Assembly: GCF_040802235.1 (NCBI RefSeq)
Contig: NC_133157.1
Coordinates: 21,221,501-21,285,500 of the forward strand
From: Manis javanica
Lineage: Eukaryota > Chordata > Mammalia > Pholidota > Manidae
Length of the DNA: 64,000 bases
Direction: 5' to 3'
Under the pieces are notes generated by a model. That model saw nothing but the letters and a program-made list of their open reading frames with translations, did not search any database and was not told where the DNA came from. Positions 22,796 to 33,290 of the stretch are shown here, piece by piece. Both the position numbers and the translations under genes were made by a program. Position 1 is the first letter of the stretch. Each line of letters opens with the position of its first letter.

Positions 22796-25109
22796 TCAAT
22801 ATGTGTCTATTAAATAAATTTTCTGATCACTTTTTGGGGCAAGTGGCTTAAAAAGTAAACTTTATTCCGTTAATCTCTGAAAACCAAGGAGTAATTTTAC
22901 AAATGAAAAAATAAATGCCTTAGAATTCTAGGGATATCTTTTCTCTATATACTATTAAATATTTTACATTGTAATCATTCAAAAAAACAAGTTTCAATCT
23001 AGTTAGGATGGAGAGGGAGGAATAAAAGATTTTGTTTTTATGAGTTCTTTGAAATTATTTTCAGGTAGCTGTGTAGTTCACTTTCTGTCTCAATTTAAAA
23101 AAGTTTGATATAATTGGATCTTTGGGACAATATCCCTGAAGGATCTGAAGTTTTAAACCTCTGTATATTATAGCTGCAGAACTTTAAATTGTTCGGGGAC
23201 AGGAGGTATTCCCCCAAAACAACAGATGATTTAAATTTACATAGTGTTTCACTTGCTGTCCTTTGGCATTTTTAATTATGGGGATAACAGGCAATACTTT
23301 TGAAAGGAATGAGTTGTAATGTTGAATTTTTTTACATAACATGCTTAATATTTTTACCATGGATGCATTCATTCTTTCTTGCACATAGTTAACTTTATGA
23401 TACACATCATGTAGCAATCTTTTATTTGAAGTTGATGTCAGGGAATTCAGGTGTGAGAACCAATTTTTCTTGGCTGCTATCTTTACACACTAAAAATACC
23501 AAGTCCCAGGCAACTGGATTGATTTTTCATTCTTAAAAAAAAAAGTTTTTTCTTTCCTAGGTTTAAGCGTACCACAAACAAGTGTTCCTTTAAAGCAATG
23601 TTGATAATGTAATACATTTTTTTTGTAGAGAATTTATTAAATATAAAATCTGGCAGAGAAATCCCCAAGAAAGAATCTGTTAACTAATAAATGAATAAAA
23701 ACTAACTACCATGCTGTGGGAAAATGGAGCTCCGAGGAAGAAAAACAAAAACCCTGTGTGCTCAACTACTTCGGAGGGAAGTAATACTGACAAATATTTT
23801 CTAGAATATGGAAAGAGTATTCAGAATTACTGATAATATTGGGAGCTACCATATACACTGCTTGGAGTCTAAAGTTTACAATAGAAAAAAAGGAAAGGAC
23901 TGCTAATAGAATACGAGATACAGTGGAAGAGAAGTCAAAGGTAATAATGTAATATAATGAAAACTATTCGAAAAACATCATACCCCTGACATAGGGACAT
24001 GATATAAGATATATGGTCCACGATGTTATTTTTTTCACCATCACCATCTATGCCAGGTTTTTAAATATGGAGAACTGGGAGACAAATGATAACCTTGACT
24101 GAAACTGAGAAACTGGGAATGAATACCAGTGAGGAGAAAGTGCAGACTGAAATATTGTAAGATAAACTGTATAACAGGAATTTGTCTATGAAAGAAAGCA
24201 AAAATGGGATGGCGGTTTGTAATATAGCAAGCCAATGGGGAAATGTTTAAAAAACGAGTATTTTTGAACATAGGAAGGAAGAACTCATGGGGAAAGCAAA
24301 AGATTGAAGGTGAGGAGGAGCCGGGTAAGTTTCAGTCAAGTTTTTTGTTAATGTGAAATGTAAAGAAGCAAAATCTGTGTCTTGTTTACAATTAGATGGT
24401 CTATAATCTTCTTTTGAAAGAGATTTAAAGATAATTTGAAAGGGAGTTCCCTTTCTGTATTTTCTGGATCTTCATGGGTTTTAATGTATAATAAAAGTAT
24501 TGCCAGGGTATAGGTTTAAAAACTAGTACATTCTCATAAAGGAATGGGCCTCAATAATACATGAGACTGTACAGTAGGCATATCAGCATTTAAATGAGGT
24601 GGGTTATTTTGTGTGCCTTTAAAGTGGCTCTCAGATATAATGGGAATGGGTATCTACAGTGCTTCAAACAATGTCATCACTTTTGAAACAAATATACGGA
24701 CCTCTGAGCTATTACCTGGAAAGGACAGAGTTCTTGTACAGCCAGAACTTCATAGGTGTAAAGTTTAAAATTCATTTATTTGTTTCTTTCAACATTTCTC
24801 TTCTAGTGAAGGTCATTACTAGTTTTCATTGTACAGACGTGCTTTCTTTTCCTCACTTTTCTGGCCTTTCTAATTTATGTTCAATGATTTATTCAATTTT
24901 CATTCATGTTCGTCATCATTCTGTACTTTCAAATCTTTACTGAAAACCTATGTGCCAAGCATAGGTTTATGGGCTGAGAGTCAACTATTAAATATGTTTA
25001 TTCTTGTTTTCAAATTCATTGCCTTCTAAATCTTGTTGTGGAAGAATCAGCTTTTTATGTAGATCAAACCTGTTTTTCCCTTTTAGATCAATAGACTATC
25101 CTGTGATTT
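22796..25109. other. Intergenic DNA upstream of OR2K2, nothing recognised
   Basis: AT-rich unique DNA. It may hold the OR2K2 promoter and non-coding first exons, but I see no convincing TATA box or CpG island. Short open frames look random. Confidence 0.45.
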
Positions 25110-25190
25110 CTTGTGGGAAAATTGTGTTTATATTAGTGAAAATGAGTTTGTTACTGTTCTCTTAACTAAATGGCCATTGTACTTATTTAT

Positions 25191-25204
25191 CTCTGTATCC
25201 TCAG
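25191..25204 (+). promoter_or_regulatory. Candidate 3' splice site just before the OR2K2 start
   Basis: The sequence tctgtatcctcag ends at 25204, five bases before the chosen ATG. Odorant receptor genes usually have spliced 5' UTR exons and an intronless coding exon, so this AG is a reasonable acceptor. Confidence 0.45.
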
Positions 25205-25213
25205 ATGAAATGA
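25205..25213 (+). promoter_or_regulatory. Two-codon upstream ORF overlapping the OR2K2 start
   Basis: ATG AAA TGA at 25205-25213, in another frame, has its stop overlapping the main ATG (25210). If the acceptor at 25204 is used, this is the first ATG on the mRNA and could lower or gate translation. Confidence 0.45.
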
Positions 25214-26199
25214 AGAGAATAACACTAACTGTAGGTGAAAGAAAGGAAATTCAAGGAGAAAACCTCACCATTTGGAGCTATTTTTGCTTGGAGGGTTTTT
25301 CTAGGTACCCGAAGTTGGAGATTGTTCTCTTCACCTTCAGCCTTGTAATGTATCTGATAACTCTCTTGGGCAACAGCATTCTTATTTTAATCACCATCCT
25401 AGATTCAGGCCTCCAAACCCCCATGTACTTCTTCCTGGGAAACCTCTCTTTCATGGACATTTGTTACACATCTGCTTCTATTCCCACTTTGCTGGTGAAC
25501 TTGCTGGCATCCCGGAAAACCATTATCTTTTCTGGATGTGCTGTGCAGATGTATATGTCCCTTGCTATGGGTTCCACAGAGTGTGTGCTTCTGGCTGTGA
25601 TGGCGTATGACCGTTATGTGGCCATTTGCAACCCTCTGAGATACCCCATCATCATGAACAGGCAGGCCTATGTGCAGATGGCCACCGTCTCCTGGGTGAC
25701 GGGCTGTCTGACTGCCCTCCTGGAAACCAGTTTCGCACTGCAGATACCCTTCTGTGGGAATATCATCGATCATTTCACTTGTGAAATTTTGGCCGTGCTG
25801 AAGTTAGCTTGTGCAAATTCACTGCTCATGGACACGATCATGCTGCTGGTCAGCGTGCTCCTCCTGCCCATTCCTATGCTCTTAATTTGCATCTCTTATG
25901 TCTTCATCCTTTCCACTATTCTGAGAATTAGCTCAGCAGAGGGAAGAAACAAAGCTTTTTCTACCTGTGGTGCCCACTTGACTGTGGTGATCTTGTACTA
26001 CGGGGCTGCCCTCTCCATGTACCTAAAGCCATCTTCATCAAATTCACAAGAAATAGATAAAATCATCTCTTTGCTTTATGGAGTGCTTACCCCTATGTTG
26101 AATCCCATAATTTACAGTTTAAGAAATAAGGAAGTCAAAGATGCTGTGAAAAAACTATTGGGCAAAATACCACTGCATCAAACACACAAAAATCTCTGA
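25210..26199 (+). CDS. OR2K2: Olfactory receptor family 2 subfamily K member 2 ortholog
   Basis: A single-exon, seven-helix class II odorant receptor of 329 residues from the chosen Met. Visible landmarks are the N-glycosylation site NLT (residues 18-20), LLGNS in helix 1, PMYFFLGNLSFMDICYTSAS in helix 2, MAYDRYVAICNPLRY at the end of helix 3 (Met 131), SYVFILSTILRI in helix 5, KAFSTCGAHLTVVILYYGAA in helix 6 and PMLNPIIYSLRNKEVKDAV in helix 7 (from residue 295). All are intact. It couples odorant binding to Golf in olfactory sensory neurons. I recall human OR2K2 starting at MQGEN; here that codon is ATT (25249-25251), so the first usable in-frame Met after the likely acceptor is at 25210. 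An in-frame ATG also exists at 25111, upstream of that acceptor. Sharing the ECPAS neighbourhood and strand fits the human locus. Confidence 0.93.
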   Translation: MKRITLTVGERKEIQGENLTIWSYFCLEGFSRYPKLEIVLFTFSLVMYLITLLGNSILILITILDSGLQTPMYFFLGNLSFMDICYTSASIPTLLVNLLASRKTIIFSGCAVQMYMSLAMGSTECVLLAVMAYDRYVAICNPLRYPIIMNRQAYVQMATVSWVTGCLTALLETSFALQIPFCGNIIDHFTCEILAVLKLACANSLLMDTIMLLVSVLLLPIPMLLICISYVFILSTILRISSAEGRNKAFSTCGAHLTVVILYYGAALSMYLKPSSSNSQEIDKIISLLYGVLTPMLNPIIYSLRNKEVKDAVKKLLGKIPLHQTHKNL

Positions 26200-27030
26200 C
26201 TGTGTGCCTGCGGTTTTACCTGGGGCTTGTCCCTGGCAGAACTCACCAGAGAAATTCTAGGCAAAATACTCATCCTTAGAACACTGACTTGAACCTTAAC
26301 TCCATAATTTTACAGTTGTGGACAGGTGTACAGAGTGGTTACCGATGGACATTAGTATGTTCCAATTTGCATTTAGTAATATTTTCTGTCTTCCGTGTTT
26401 CACGGTTGTGAGAAGGTTTGGGCGATAGAGTCACCAGAGGTTTGCTCCATAAGGAAACTTGGATAAATTTAAAGTCAGTGAATGCTGGTGCCAGAAGAAA
26501 CTTGTACATCTTCTCTGCCTTAAATCCTTTCTAGGATGAGGTAGGAACGAACCTAAAGAACCAAAGAAAGAAAGAATAGAAACTGGCCTTGATTATGCAT
26601 GCAAGAAAACAGAATCAAAGAGAACCTAAAAGACTTGCTCAGCACCACACAGCAGCAGAACTGGACCCGCGGCCCTCCTCCTCTCAGCTTCTTCACCGGA
26701 GATTGTTTTACCGCCTGGTGGTGGCTCCCTAATTACCCTTTCTCATTCAGAACTCCTGATTAAAACCCCTGACTCCCTGAGTAAACCATCCAACACCCAC
26801 TTGATTTGCTCACCTACCAACATGGCTTTTCTAAGCACATAGATACTGGCACAAACTGTATGTGTTTCCATGTCAGTGTACCACTCATACACTGATTGTA
26901 TGTGTATGTGTGCTTGTGTTTTGTCTTCATTGGTTGATAGACCTCACAAGGGCAAGGATTCCTATTAGTTTGTACGTTTTATTTTTATAGCAGTCATTCA
27001 ATAAACTAATAAAAATTGTCAGCTTTATAC
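26200..27030 (+). other. Probable OR2K2 3' UTR, with MIR- and L2-derived parts
   Basis: A MIR-like stretch lies at about 26600-26710 (gacttgctcagcaccacaca). An L2 3' end lies at about 26920-27015 (cctcacaagggcaaggattc, then cagtcattcaataaac). AATAAA occurs at 27000 and 27008. Confidence 0.5.
27000..27013 (+). terminator. Candidate OR2K2 polyadenylation signals in an L2 3' end
   Basis: Two AATAAA hexamers (27000-27005, 27008-27013) lie 0.8 kb after the stop, at the point where L2 elements normally carry ctcaataaa. Confidence 0.5.
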
Positions 27031-27175
27031 CAATCACCTTAAGTGAGAAGGACCGCTTGTGAAAATTATGGAGAAGAAACAACATGGGCAATGAGGTATA
27101 TGAATTTATAAATATCTAACAGTTACAGAGACAATATTACATTAAATCTTCTGTTTGAGTAAAAATATTGCTTGT

Positions 27176-27312
27176 TAAAAATGCAGATTCTGGGCCTTTA
27201 CTACCAGATACTATGGTTCAGTAGTTCTGGGTGGGGTCCTGATAATCTGCATTTATAATAGAGCCCCAGAAATTTCTGATATAGGTTATGAGATGACTAT
27301 ACTTTGGTAGAC
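27176..27312 (+). mobile_element. MER5A-type hAT-Charlie fragment
   Basis: Words such as atgcagattctgggccttta, ggttcagtagttctgggtgg and tgataatctgcatttataat match MER5A, a short non-autonomous DNA transposon. Confidence 0.65.
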
Positions 27313-27622
27313 ATTATTTCCAGCAAAAATGTATCATTTCAAAAGAAAAATAGGATTATCTCTTATTTCTCTCTTTTCCTTTTAACTTTATTTTTCCTTC
27401 TATTCTTTCTGCCTCCATGTGCACCTTTTTCTTTGCATACCTCCATTTCTAGAGTAGGGAAGGGGAGAGGGTTTTGAGTTGAGGAAGGTTAACCCACTTG
27501 AAAAATTTCAAAATATGGAAGACCTAAAAAGTTTAGGATTAGATGTTGAGTTCAGAATTATTTGACTCCTAGACTCTTCCCTTAGATCTAGGGTCTCCAT
27601 TACATGTTCCTGGATGTGTAAC

Positions 27623-28196
27623 TGTAACAAGCTAGAAAACTTGGCATCTGTCTTCATACTGTATCTGCCTCCTTTGCTGGCTTAGTTTTTGAATCAAAAA
27701 GCTTCTGCTCTGCCCTGCAGCCCTCCATGTAGGCTAATTAATCATCAGAAGGAATTGTTCTCATGACTTGAGACTGATGCAACCAGCCCCTTACCTGAAA
27801 CTTGCCTTCCCTGAGGAGACAAGGAAGTGTGTGCAAAAATGATGACTGGATTGTCAAGGACTTAAAGGGACATCGTGGCCAGACCCATGTCAGCAAAATG
27901 ACTGAGTCAACTCAGGATGGGACAAGGACTTTCCCCATCCTTCTCAGGCCCTTGCTGATATTCAGATGTCTGAGGTCAATTGTCACCTCCTGACCTCAAC
28001 CCCTTCTGGTTCCCCCCTTCCCTAATATAAAAGAGGCTTGAAATCAACCCCAAGTTAAGGTGGTTCTTTAGGGCATTAGTCTGCCATCTTGGTGTGCTGG
28101 TTTTCCAAATGAAGTTGCTTTCCTTGTCCTAATACCTTGTGTCTTGTCTTGTTGGCATGTTGTGCAGTGAGTGCCATCAGCTTGGACTCGGTAACA
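27623..28196 (+). mobile_element. Solo ERV LTR of gammaretroviral type, 574 bp
   Basis: Starts TGTAAC and ends GTAACA, near-perfect inverted ends, flanked by TAAC at 27619-27622 and 28197-28200; a 4-bp duplication is typical of class I ERVs. Inside is a TATA box (tataaaa, 28026-28032) and a degenerate polyadenylation signal (AATGAA, about 28110) followed by a T/G-rich U5. No retroviral genes are attached, so it arose by LTR-LTR recombination. It lies 1.4 kb downstream of OR2K2 in the same orientation. Confidence 0.78.
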
Positions 28197-28200
28197 TAAC

Positions 28201-29340
28201 ACCATAAAAAGACATTTAAAATAAGCACACAGCAAAATTCTGGTGGTGGAGCATGGGGACAAATTTGATGCCAGATGTTGCTGCCGAGAGATGTTTGATA
28301 GTGGGGGATGGAATTGAGCCTGAGAAAATGGTTTTGGGGTGGTAGAAGAGAGCTGACCAGGGATCTTTCATCCTTGAAGTTATTATTTTTCTGCTTGGAT
28401 ACTTCAGCCTTCTCAACCCAACTACCACATTCATTTCCTGACAATTTCATAGTCATTTTGAAGTGACATTTTATAGTATTCTTTTTTATAGTAGAGCTGG
28501 ATTTTATGCTAAAGTAGAACAAATTGTCTGCCTCCTGGAATTAGCTGTAATATGTGTGGTACTAGATATAAAGAGGAATAACCAGAGTTACAGAAATAGC
28601 CAAAATCTTACTTCAAAGAGTAAAACTAAACTGCGGTAACGTGAAGATGCAGAGCTGAACATCCTTTGTAATTAGTATATTAGCTTTGACACAAAGAACT
28701 GAGCATATTGACAAGTGTTTTAGAATGAGAAGGGATCAGAATGGGACACTGAAACAGGATAGAAATGCCCCAGGTTCCAGTGAAGGACCCACGATGGAAC
28801 CTGGGCAGGTATTTTCTAGCAACTCTTGGCTTAAAGATTAGGAGTCAGAGCAGTCCCAGCCATATGGTATGTAAAGTTGGTGTGCAAAATAAATGAATAT
28901 AAATATAAATGTATTTTATGTATTATAGACAACACCAAAGTTCATTATTGGTAAATGGTACATTCCTTGATTTGGATTAGATTCCATCTCAATCAGTACT
29001 AACTACAGTCTTTACTTTATAGATTCTCAGGTAAGGGATCCTTATCAGGTGTTGTTAAAAAGAGGAATGTATTGATAGAGAAGGTAAAACCATCTCTGAC
29101 AGAGAGCCAATTCCTGAATGAATGATTGTGTAAGTGGATTTGTATTTCAGAAAAGTCTAATCATGTCACTGCCCTGCTTGAATCCCTCAGCACGTTTTTA
29201 TTAACCTAAAGCTTGAAGTCCTAAGATGACATGCAAGAACCTTCACCAATACAAAATTCCTGTTAGTTCCATGAAATTGTACTTTGTCTTCTTTTATTAA
29301 GAACATTTATCATGATTTGTAATTTGATAATAGTTTGTGC
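28201..29340. other. Intergenic DNA, nothing recognised
   Basis: No confident repeat or gene was seen. The 148-codon minus-strand frame at 28076-28522 overlaps the LTR end and has no recognisable content. Confidence 0.4.
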
Positions 29341-29344
29341 TCTT

Positions 29345-29487
29345 TGTTTTTTTTTAAAGTTATTATTGATATACACTCTTATGAAGGTTTCGCATGAAAA
29401 AACAATGTGGTTACTACATTTATCCATATTATCGATCCCCCACCCATACTCCATTGCAGGCACTGTCTATCAGTGTAGTAAGATGAA
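29345..29487 (-). mobile_element. L1 3'-end fragment, antisense
   Basis: Short reversed L1 tail: ttattattgatatacactct, tgtggttactacatttatcc, ctatcagtgtagtaagatg. It holds the 3' end only. Confidence 0.7.
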
Positions 29488-29655
29488 ATGTGAAGGTCAC
29501 TGATACTTAAATAGGAAACACCAGCAAAGAAGTATTGAAAAGAAGCAATTTCTAAAGTTGGGAGAGGGCAAAAACCGGGAGAGAGATTCCAGTTTTGGTC
29601 AAGATGAAGTGAGCACTCTATCTTGTTCTTCCCACTGAATGCAGTTAAAAGTTCT

Positions 29656-29699
29656 AGACAGAATGTATGGAGTAGCTCCGAAAGACAGAATGTATGGAG
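29656..29699. repeat. Two-copy tandem repeat, 27-bp period
   Basis: agacagaatgtatggag occurs at 29656-29672 and 29683-29699, each followed by a ctccgaa variant. Confidence 0.85.
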
Positions 29700-30139
29700 A
29701 AGGACTCCGAAAAATAAATGGTAGCAGGCAGACCCAGGAAGGAAACTAGAATGCAAGGTACCAACAAATTCATGTGCATTTTTTTTCTTTCCCCACCTCC
29801 AGTATCTCTTGGCTTGGACTCGGTGGCAACCTGAAACCCAAAGCTACACACTGGGTTCAGACAAAAAAAGAGAAAGAAGCTACCTTTGTATGGTCTGGAA
29901 AGAGAAATGGGGCCTCTTAGATGAACAAGAGTGAAGTAAATCCCCTGATTTTTTTCCTATTATCTCTTGCCCAAACCCCCAGGCAGTCCTGAAGTAATAA
30001 TGGCAGCTCCAGCAGTGGTGGCTGGATAGGCACCTAAAATCCTTAGGAAAGACAACCTTTCTTTCTGACCGGAGAAACTGTGGTCACAAGAGCATGAGAG
30101 GAGTCCTCTGCTTTTTTTCTCTTTCTATCCTCATGACAT

Positions 30140-30236
30140 GGTAACTGAGGCAGAGATTTCCAGCCTCCAGACTGAGAAAATAAATTGCTGTTGTTTCAGC
30201 CACTATGGTATCATGTCATGTCAGGCGAAGCAGACG
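30140..30236 (+). mobile_element. MLT1-type LTR 3' end, sense
   Basis: ttccagcctccagactgaga, aaataaattgctgttgtttc and then agccactatgg match the MLT1 3' part, including its AATAAA. Confidence 0.6.
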
Positions 30237-30569
30237 CATACAGGTCCCCTTCCTGCACTTCCAAAGCCAGGGAATATGAGTCAAGTCTTTCTCATATTGC
30301 ATCAGTCTGCCCCTGCCTCTGTCATCACATCTGTTTCTTTAACTCTCCTATCTCCTTCCACTTTTAAGGAGCTTTGTGATTATGTTAGGCCAAGACAGAT
30401 AATCTCTATTTTAAGGTCAGCTGAAAAGCAGCCTTAATTCCATGTGAACCTTAATGTCCTTTGCCATGTAATCTATAATATTCATTATAGATTCTGTAGA
30501 ACCTGCGTACATCTGTGGGGCCATTCTTTTTCCTACCACACCTTGATTTCTAAATCATTGTCCTGAGAA

Positions 30570-30800
30570 ATAGAAATATTCAGAGCTTGTGGATTCCTGG
30601 ACATTGATGCTGAACTTATTCTAATTCCTGAAGACCCAGAATGACACTGCAGAATATATGTTAGTGAGTCTGCTTATGAAGCTCAAGTGGTTGAGATTCA
30701 CTTCAAAGTTCACTTCATGGAGACTGTCAAAATATCCCATGGTTATTCCTCAGTTTGCTTGTAGTGTTTGGAATATATATCATTGACAACTAGCACATCT
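30570..30800 (+). mobile_element. Possible relic of an ERV-L type pol (protease) region
   Basis: A broken frame shows a short DIDAELILIP-like patch that resembles a retroviral aspartic protease active-site neighbourhood, with stops soon after. The expected catalytic motif is already altered. Only a weak call. Confidence 0.3.
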
Positions 30801-31139
30801 CCACATCAAGGCTTAGAAGATTAAGGAGCGGTGATGTCTGTCACATCCTTGACTTTCTAAATTGGTAGATGCAGAGACTGAAAGGTTTTGGAGAATAAGA
30901 ATGAATTAAAATAAACTTGGTTTTATGGTGGTTCTCATTGCAGCTACTTTGTCTCCGTACTAGAGCAGTCGGTTGCAACAATGTGAAAACAAGACAGCAT
31001 CTTCTTCCACTTGGCAGAGTCTTCAGTACACCTTCACCGGATTACCTTAGGCTTCAGTTCTTTGGTTCTGGTCACAAATAGATATTGGGATGTTAGTCTG
31101 TAGTTTCCTTTTCTAATGATTTCTTTTTTAAAAATATTA

Positions 31140-31290
31140 ATGCATTTTTATTTATTCATTAATTTATTGATTCAGTAGCTATTTACTAAATGTCTAATGA
31201 GTGTGAGGTGCTTTTTTTGGGTTTCATAGGGGATGCAGACGAGCAAAATACAGACTTTTGTGCCTTAAGGAGTCTAAAATCTAATAGGAA
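31140..31290 (+). mobile_element. L2 fragment
   Basis: Words like ttcagtagctatttactaaa, gggatgcagacgagc and cttaaggagtctaaaatcta are typical of L2 3' regions. Confidence 0.55.
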
Positions 31291-31399
31291 GGATATGCAT
31301 GAAAACACCTAAAAGCTCACGGCAGAACAGTCGCTTCACATTATGCATAATGCTTTTATATTATCATACACCATGGTGATAAGTCTTCAGGAGACTCAT

Positions 31400-32015
31400 T
31401 GTCTGGCTTTGGTATAAGGGTAATGGCTGGCTTACAGAATGACTTAGGAAGTGCTTCTTCCTATTCTATTTTTTGGAGGAGTGTGAGGGGATTGGTGATG
31501 ATCTTTAAATATTTAGCAGAATTCAGTAAAATTATCCAGGCTTTTCTTGTGAGATTTTTGATTACTGATTCAATATTCTTAACAGTAACAGATTGGTTCA
31601 AATTTTCTATTTCTTCTTGAGTCAGATTTGGTGGTTTGTATGCTTCCAAATTGGAAAGTAAGAAGTAAGTTATCTTTGTAGATGATATGACCTTATGTAT
31701 AGAAGATCCTAAACAGTTGACAGAAAGCCCAATTATTAAAGCTAATACACAAATTCAGCATAGTAGCAGGATACAAGATCAACACACACACACACAAAAC
31801 AGTGATATTTCTATACAATGGCAGTTAAAAATACATTAAGAAATTAAGAAAACAATTCATTTTATAATGGCATCAAAGAAGAAAAGAAAGGACTCAATTT
31901 GACTTAAAAGCTGCAAGGTTTATACACAAAAAGTACAAAATTGTTCAAGAATATATGACCTATATAAATGGAAAGATATCCCATATTCATGGATTTGTGA
32001 GACTTGATATTATTA
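31400..32015. mobile_element. L1 fragment with internal inversion
   Basis: 31400-31649 is reversed L1 ORF2 (the minus-strand frame 31461-31649 reads PNLTQEEIENLNQSVTVKNI). From about 31650 the sequence is sense L1 from a more 3' part of ORF2 (tatctttgtagatgatatga is the FADDM region). The earlier part inverted and joined to the later part is the twin-priming signature. The 3' end is missing. Confidence 0.72.
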
Positions 32016-32830
32016 ATTTTAAATTAAATTTAATTATGGTTAACACATAACATAAAATTTTCCATCTTAATCATTTTTAAGTGTTCAGTACCATAGCATT
32101 AAGTATATTCACACTGTTGTGCAGCACATCTCCAGGACTGTTCCATCTTGCAAAACTGAAACTCTACAGTCAGTGAGGAATAGCTCCCTATTTCTCCAAA
32201 TGCCTGGCTCTGGGCAACCACCATCCTACCTTCTGTTTCAATGTATTTAACCATTGTAGATGCTTCATATGAGTAGAGTCAGGCAGTATTTGTCTTTTTG
32301 TGACTGGCTTATTTCATGTAGCATAATGTCCTCAAGGTTCATCTGTGTTATAGTGTGTGACAGAATTTTCTTTTTATAAGGCTCAGTAATATTCCATTGT
32401 ACATATATACCACATTTTCTTTGTCCATCCATTGATGGACATTTAGATTACCTTACCTCTTGGCTATTGTAAATAATGCTCCAGTAAACAGGGATGTGCA
32501 GATATCTCTTTGAGGTCCTGCTTTCAATTCTTTTGGGTATATACCCATAAGTGAGATTGCTAGATCATATGGTAATTCTAATTTTAATTTTTTGAGGAAC
32601 CTCCATACTGTTTTCCATAGCAGCTACACCATTTTACATTCTTACCAGCAGTGTACAAAGGTTCCAGTTTCTCCACATCTTTGCCAACACTTGTTATTTT
32701 CTTTTTTTTGAAAATAATAACCATCCTAATGGGTGTGTGATGATATTTCATAGTGGCTTTGACGTGCAGTTCTCTAATGATTAGTGATGTTATCTTTTCA
32801 TATGCTTTTTGCACATTTGTATCCAAATTT
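32016..32830 (-). mobile_element. L1M 3' end and ORF2 tail, antisense
   Basis: Reversed 3' UTR (aaattttccatcttaatcat, agcacatctccaggac) followed by a decayed ORF2 end (minus strand 32826-32584). The orientation is opposite to the sense L1 just left of it. Confidence 0.75.
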
Positions 32831-33004
32831 GGACATTTATACAGAAATTTCTGTAAAGAAGATATACAATCGAAAGGGATAGACTATCCAAGTCTTCTGC
32901 CCATTTTTATTTTATTTTATCTTATGGTCTCTATTATATGTTTCATTAAATGGTAAATTCTTTAATATGGGTACCATGGCTCTCTTTAACATTTTTTCAT
33001 TAAG

Positions 33005-33290
33005 ACTTAATTTTTTAGAGTAGTTTTAGGTTCACAGCAGAATTGAAGGGAAGGTATAGAGATTTCCTTTATACTCCCAGCTTCTGCCCACAAAGCCTTT
33101 ACTATTATTATCAACATCCCTCACCAGAATGGTACATTTGTTACAATTGATGAACCTACAGTGACCCATCATGATCACCCAAAATATATAGTTTGTATTA
33201 TCGTTCACTCTTGGTGTTGTATATTCTCTGGGTTTGGACAAATGTATAATGACCTGTATCTGTCATTATAGTATCAGGCAGAGCAAAATA
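33005..33290 (-). mobile_element. L1M 3' UTR fragment, antisense
   Basis: tagagtagttttaggttcac, aatggtacatttgttacaat and tttggacaaatgtataatga are a well-known reversed L1M 3' UTR run. Confidence 0.75.

Noticed and set aside
25111-25113. ATG at 25111 as OR2K2 start (362 residues)
   Set aside because: It adds a hydrophobic, non-receptor N-terminus and lies upstream of a likely splice acceptor at 25204.
25278-25773. Minus-strand open frames opposite OR2K2 (60 and 122 codons)
   Set aside because: Antisense shadows of the receptor frame, with no independent features.
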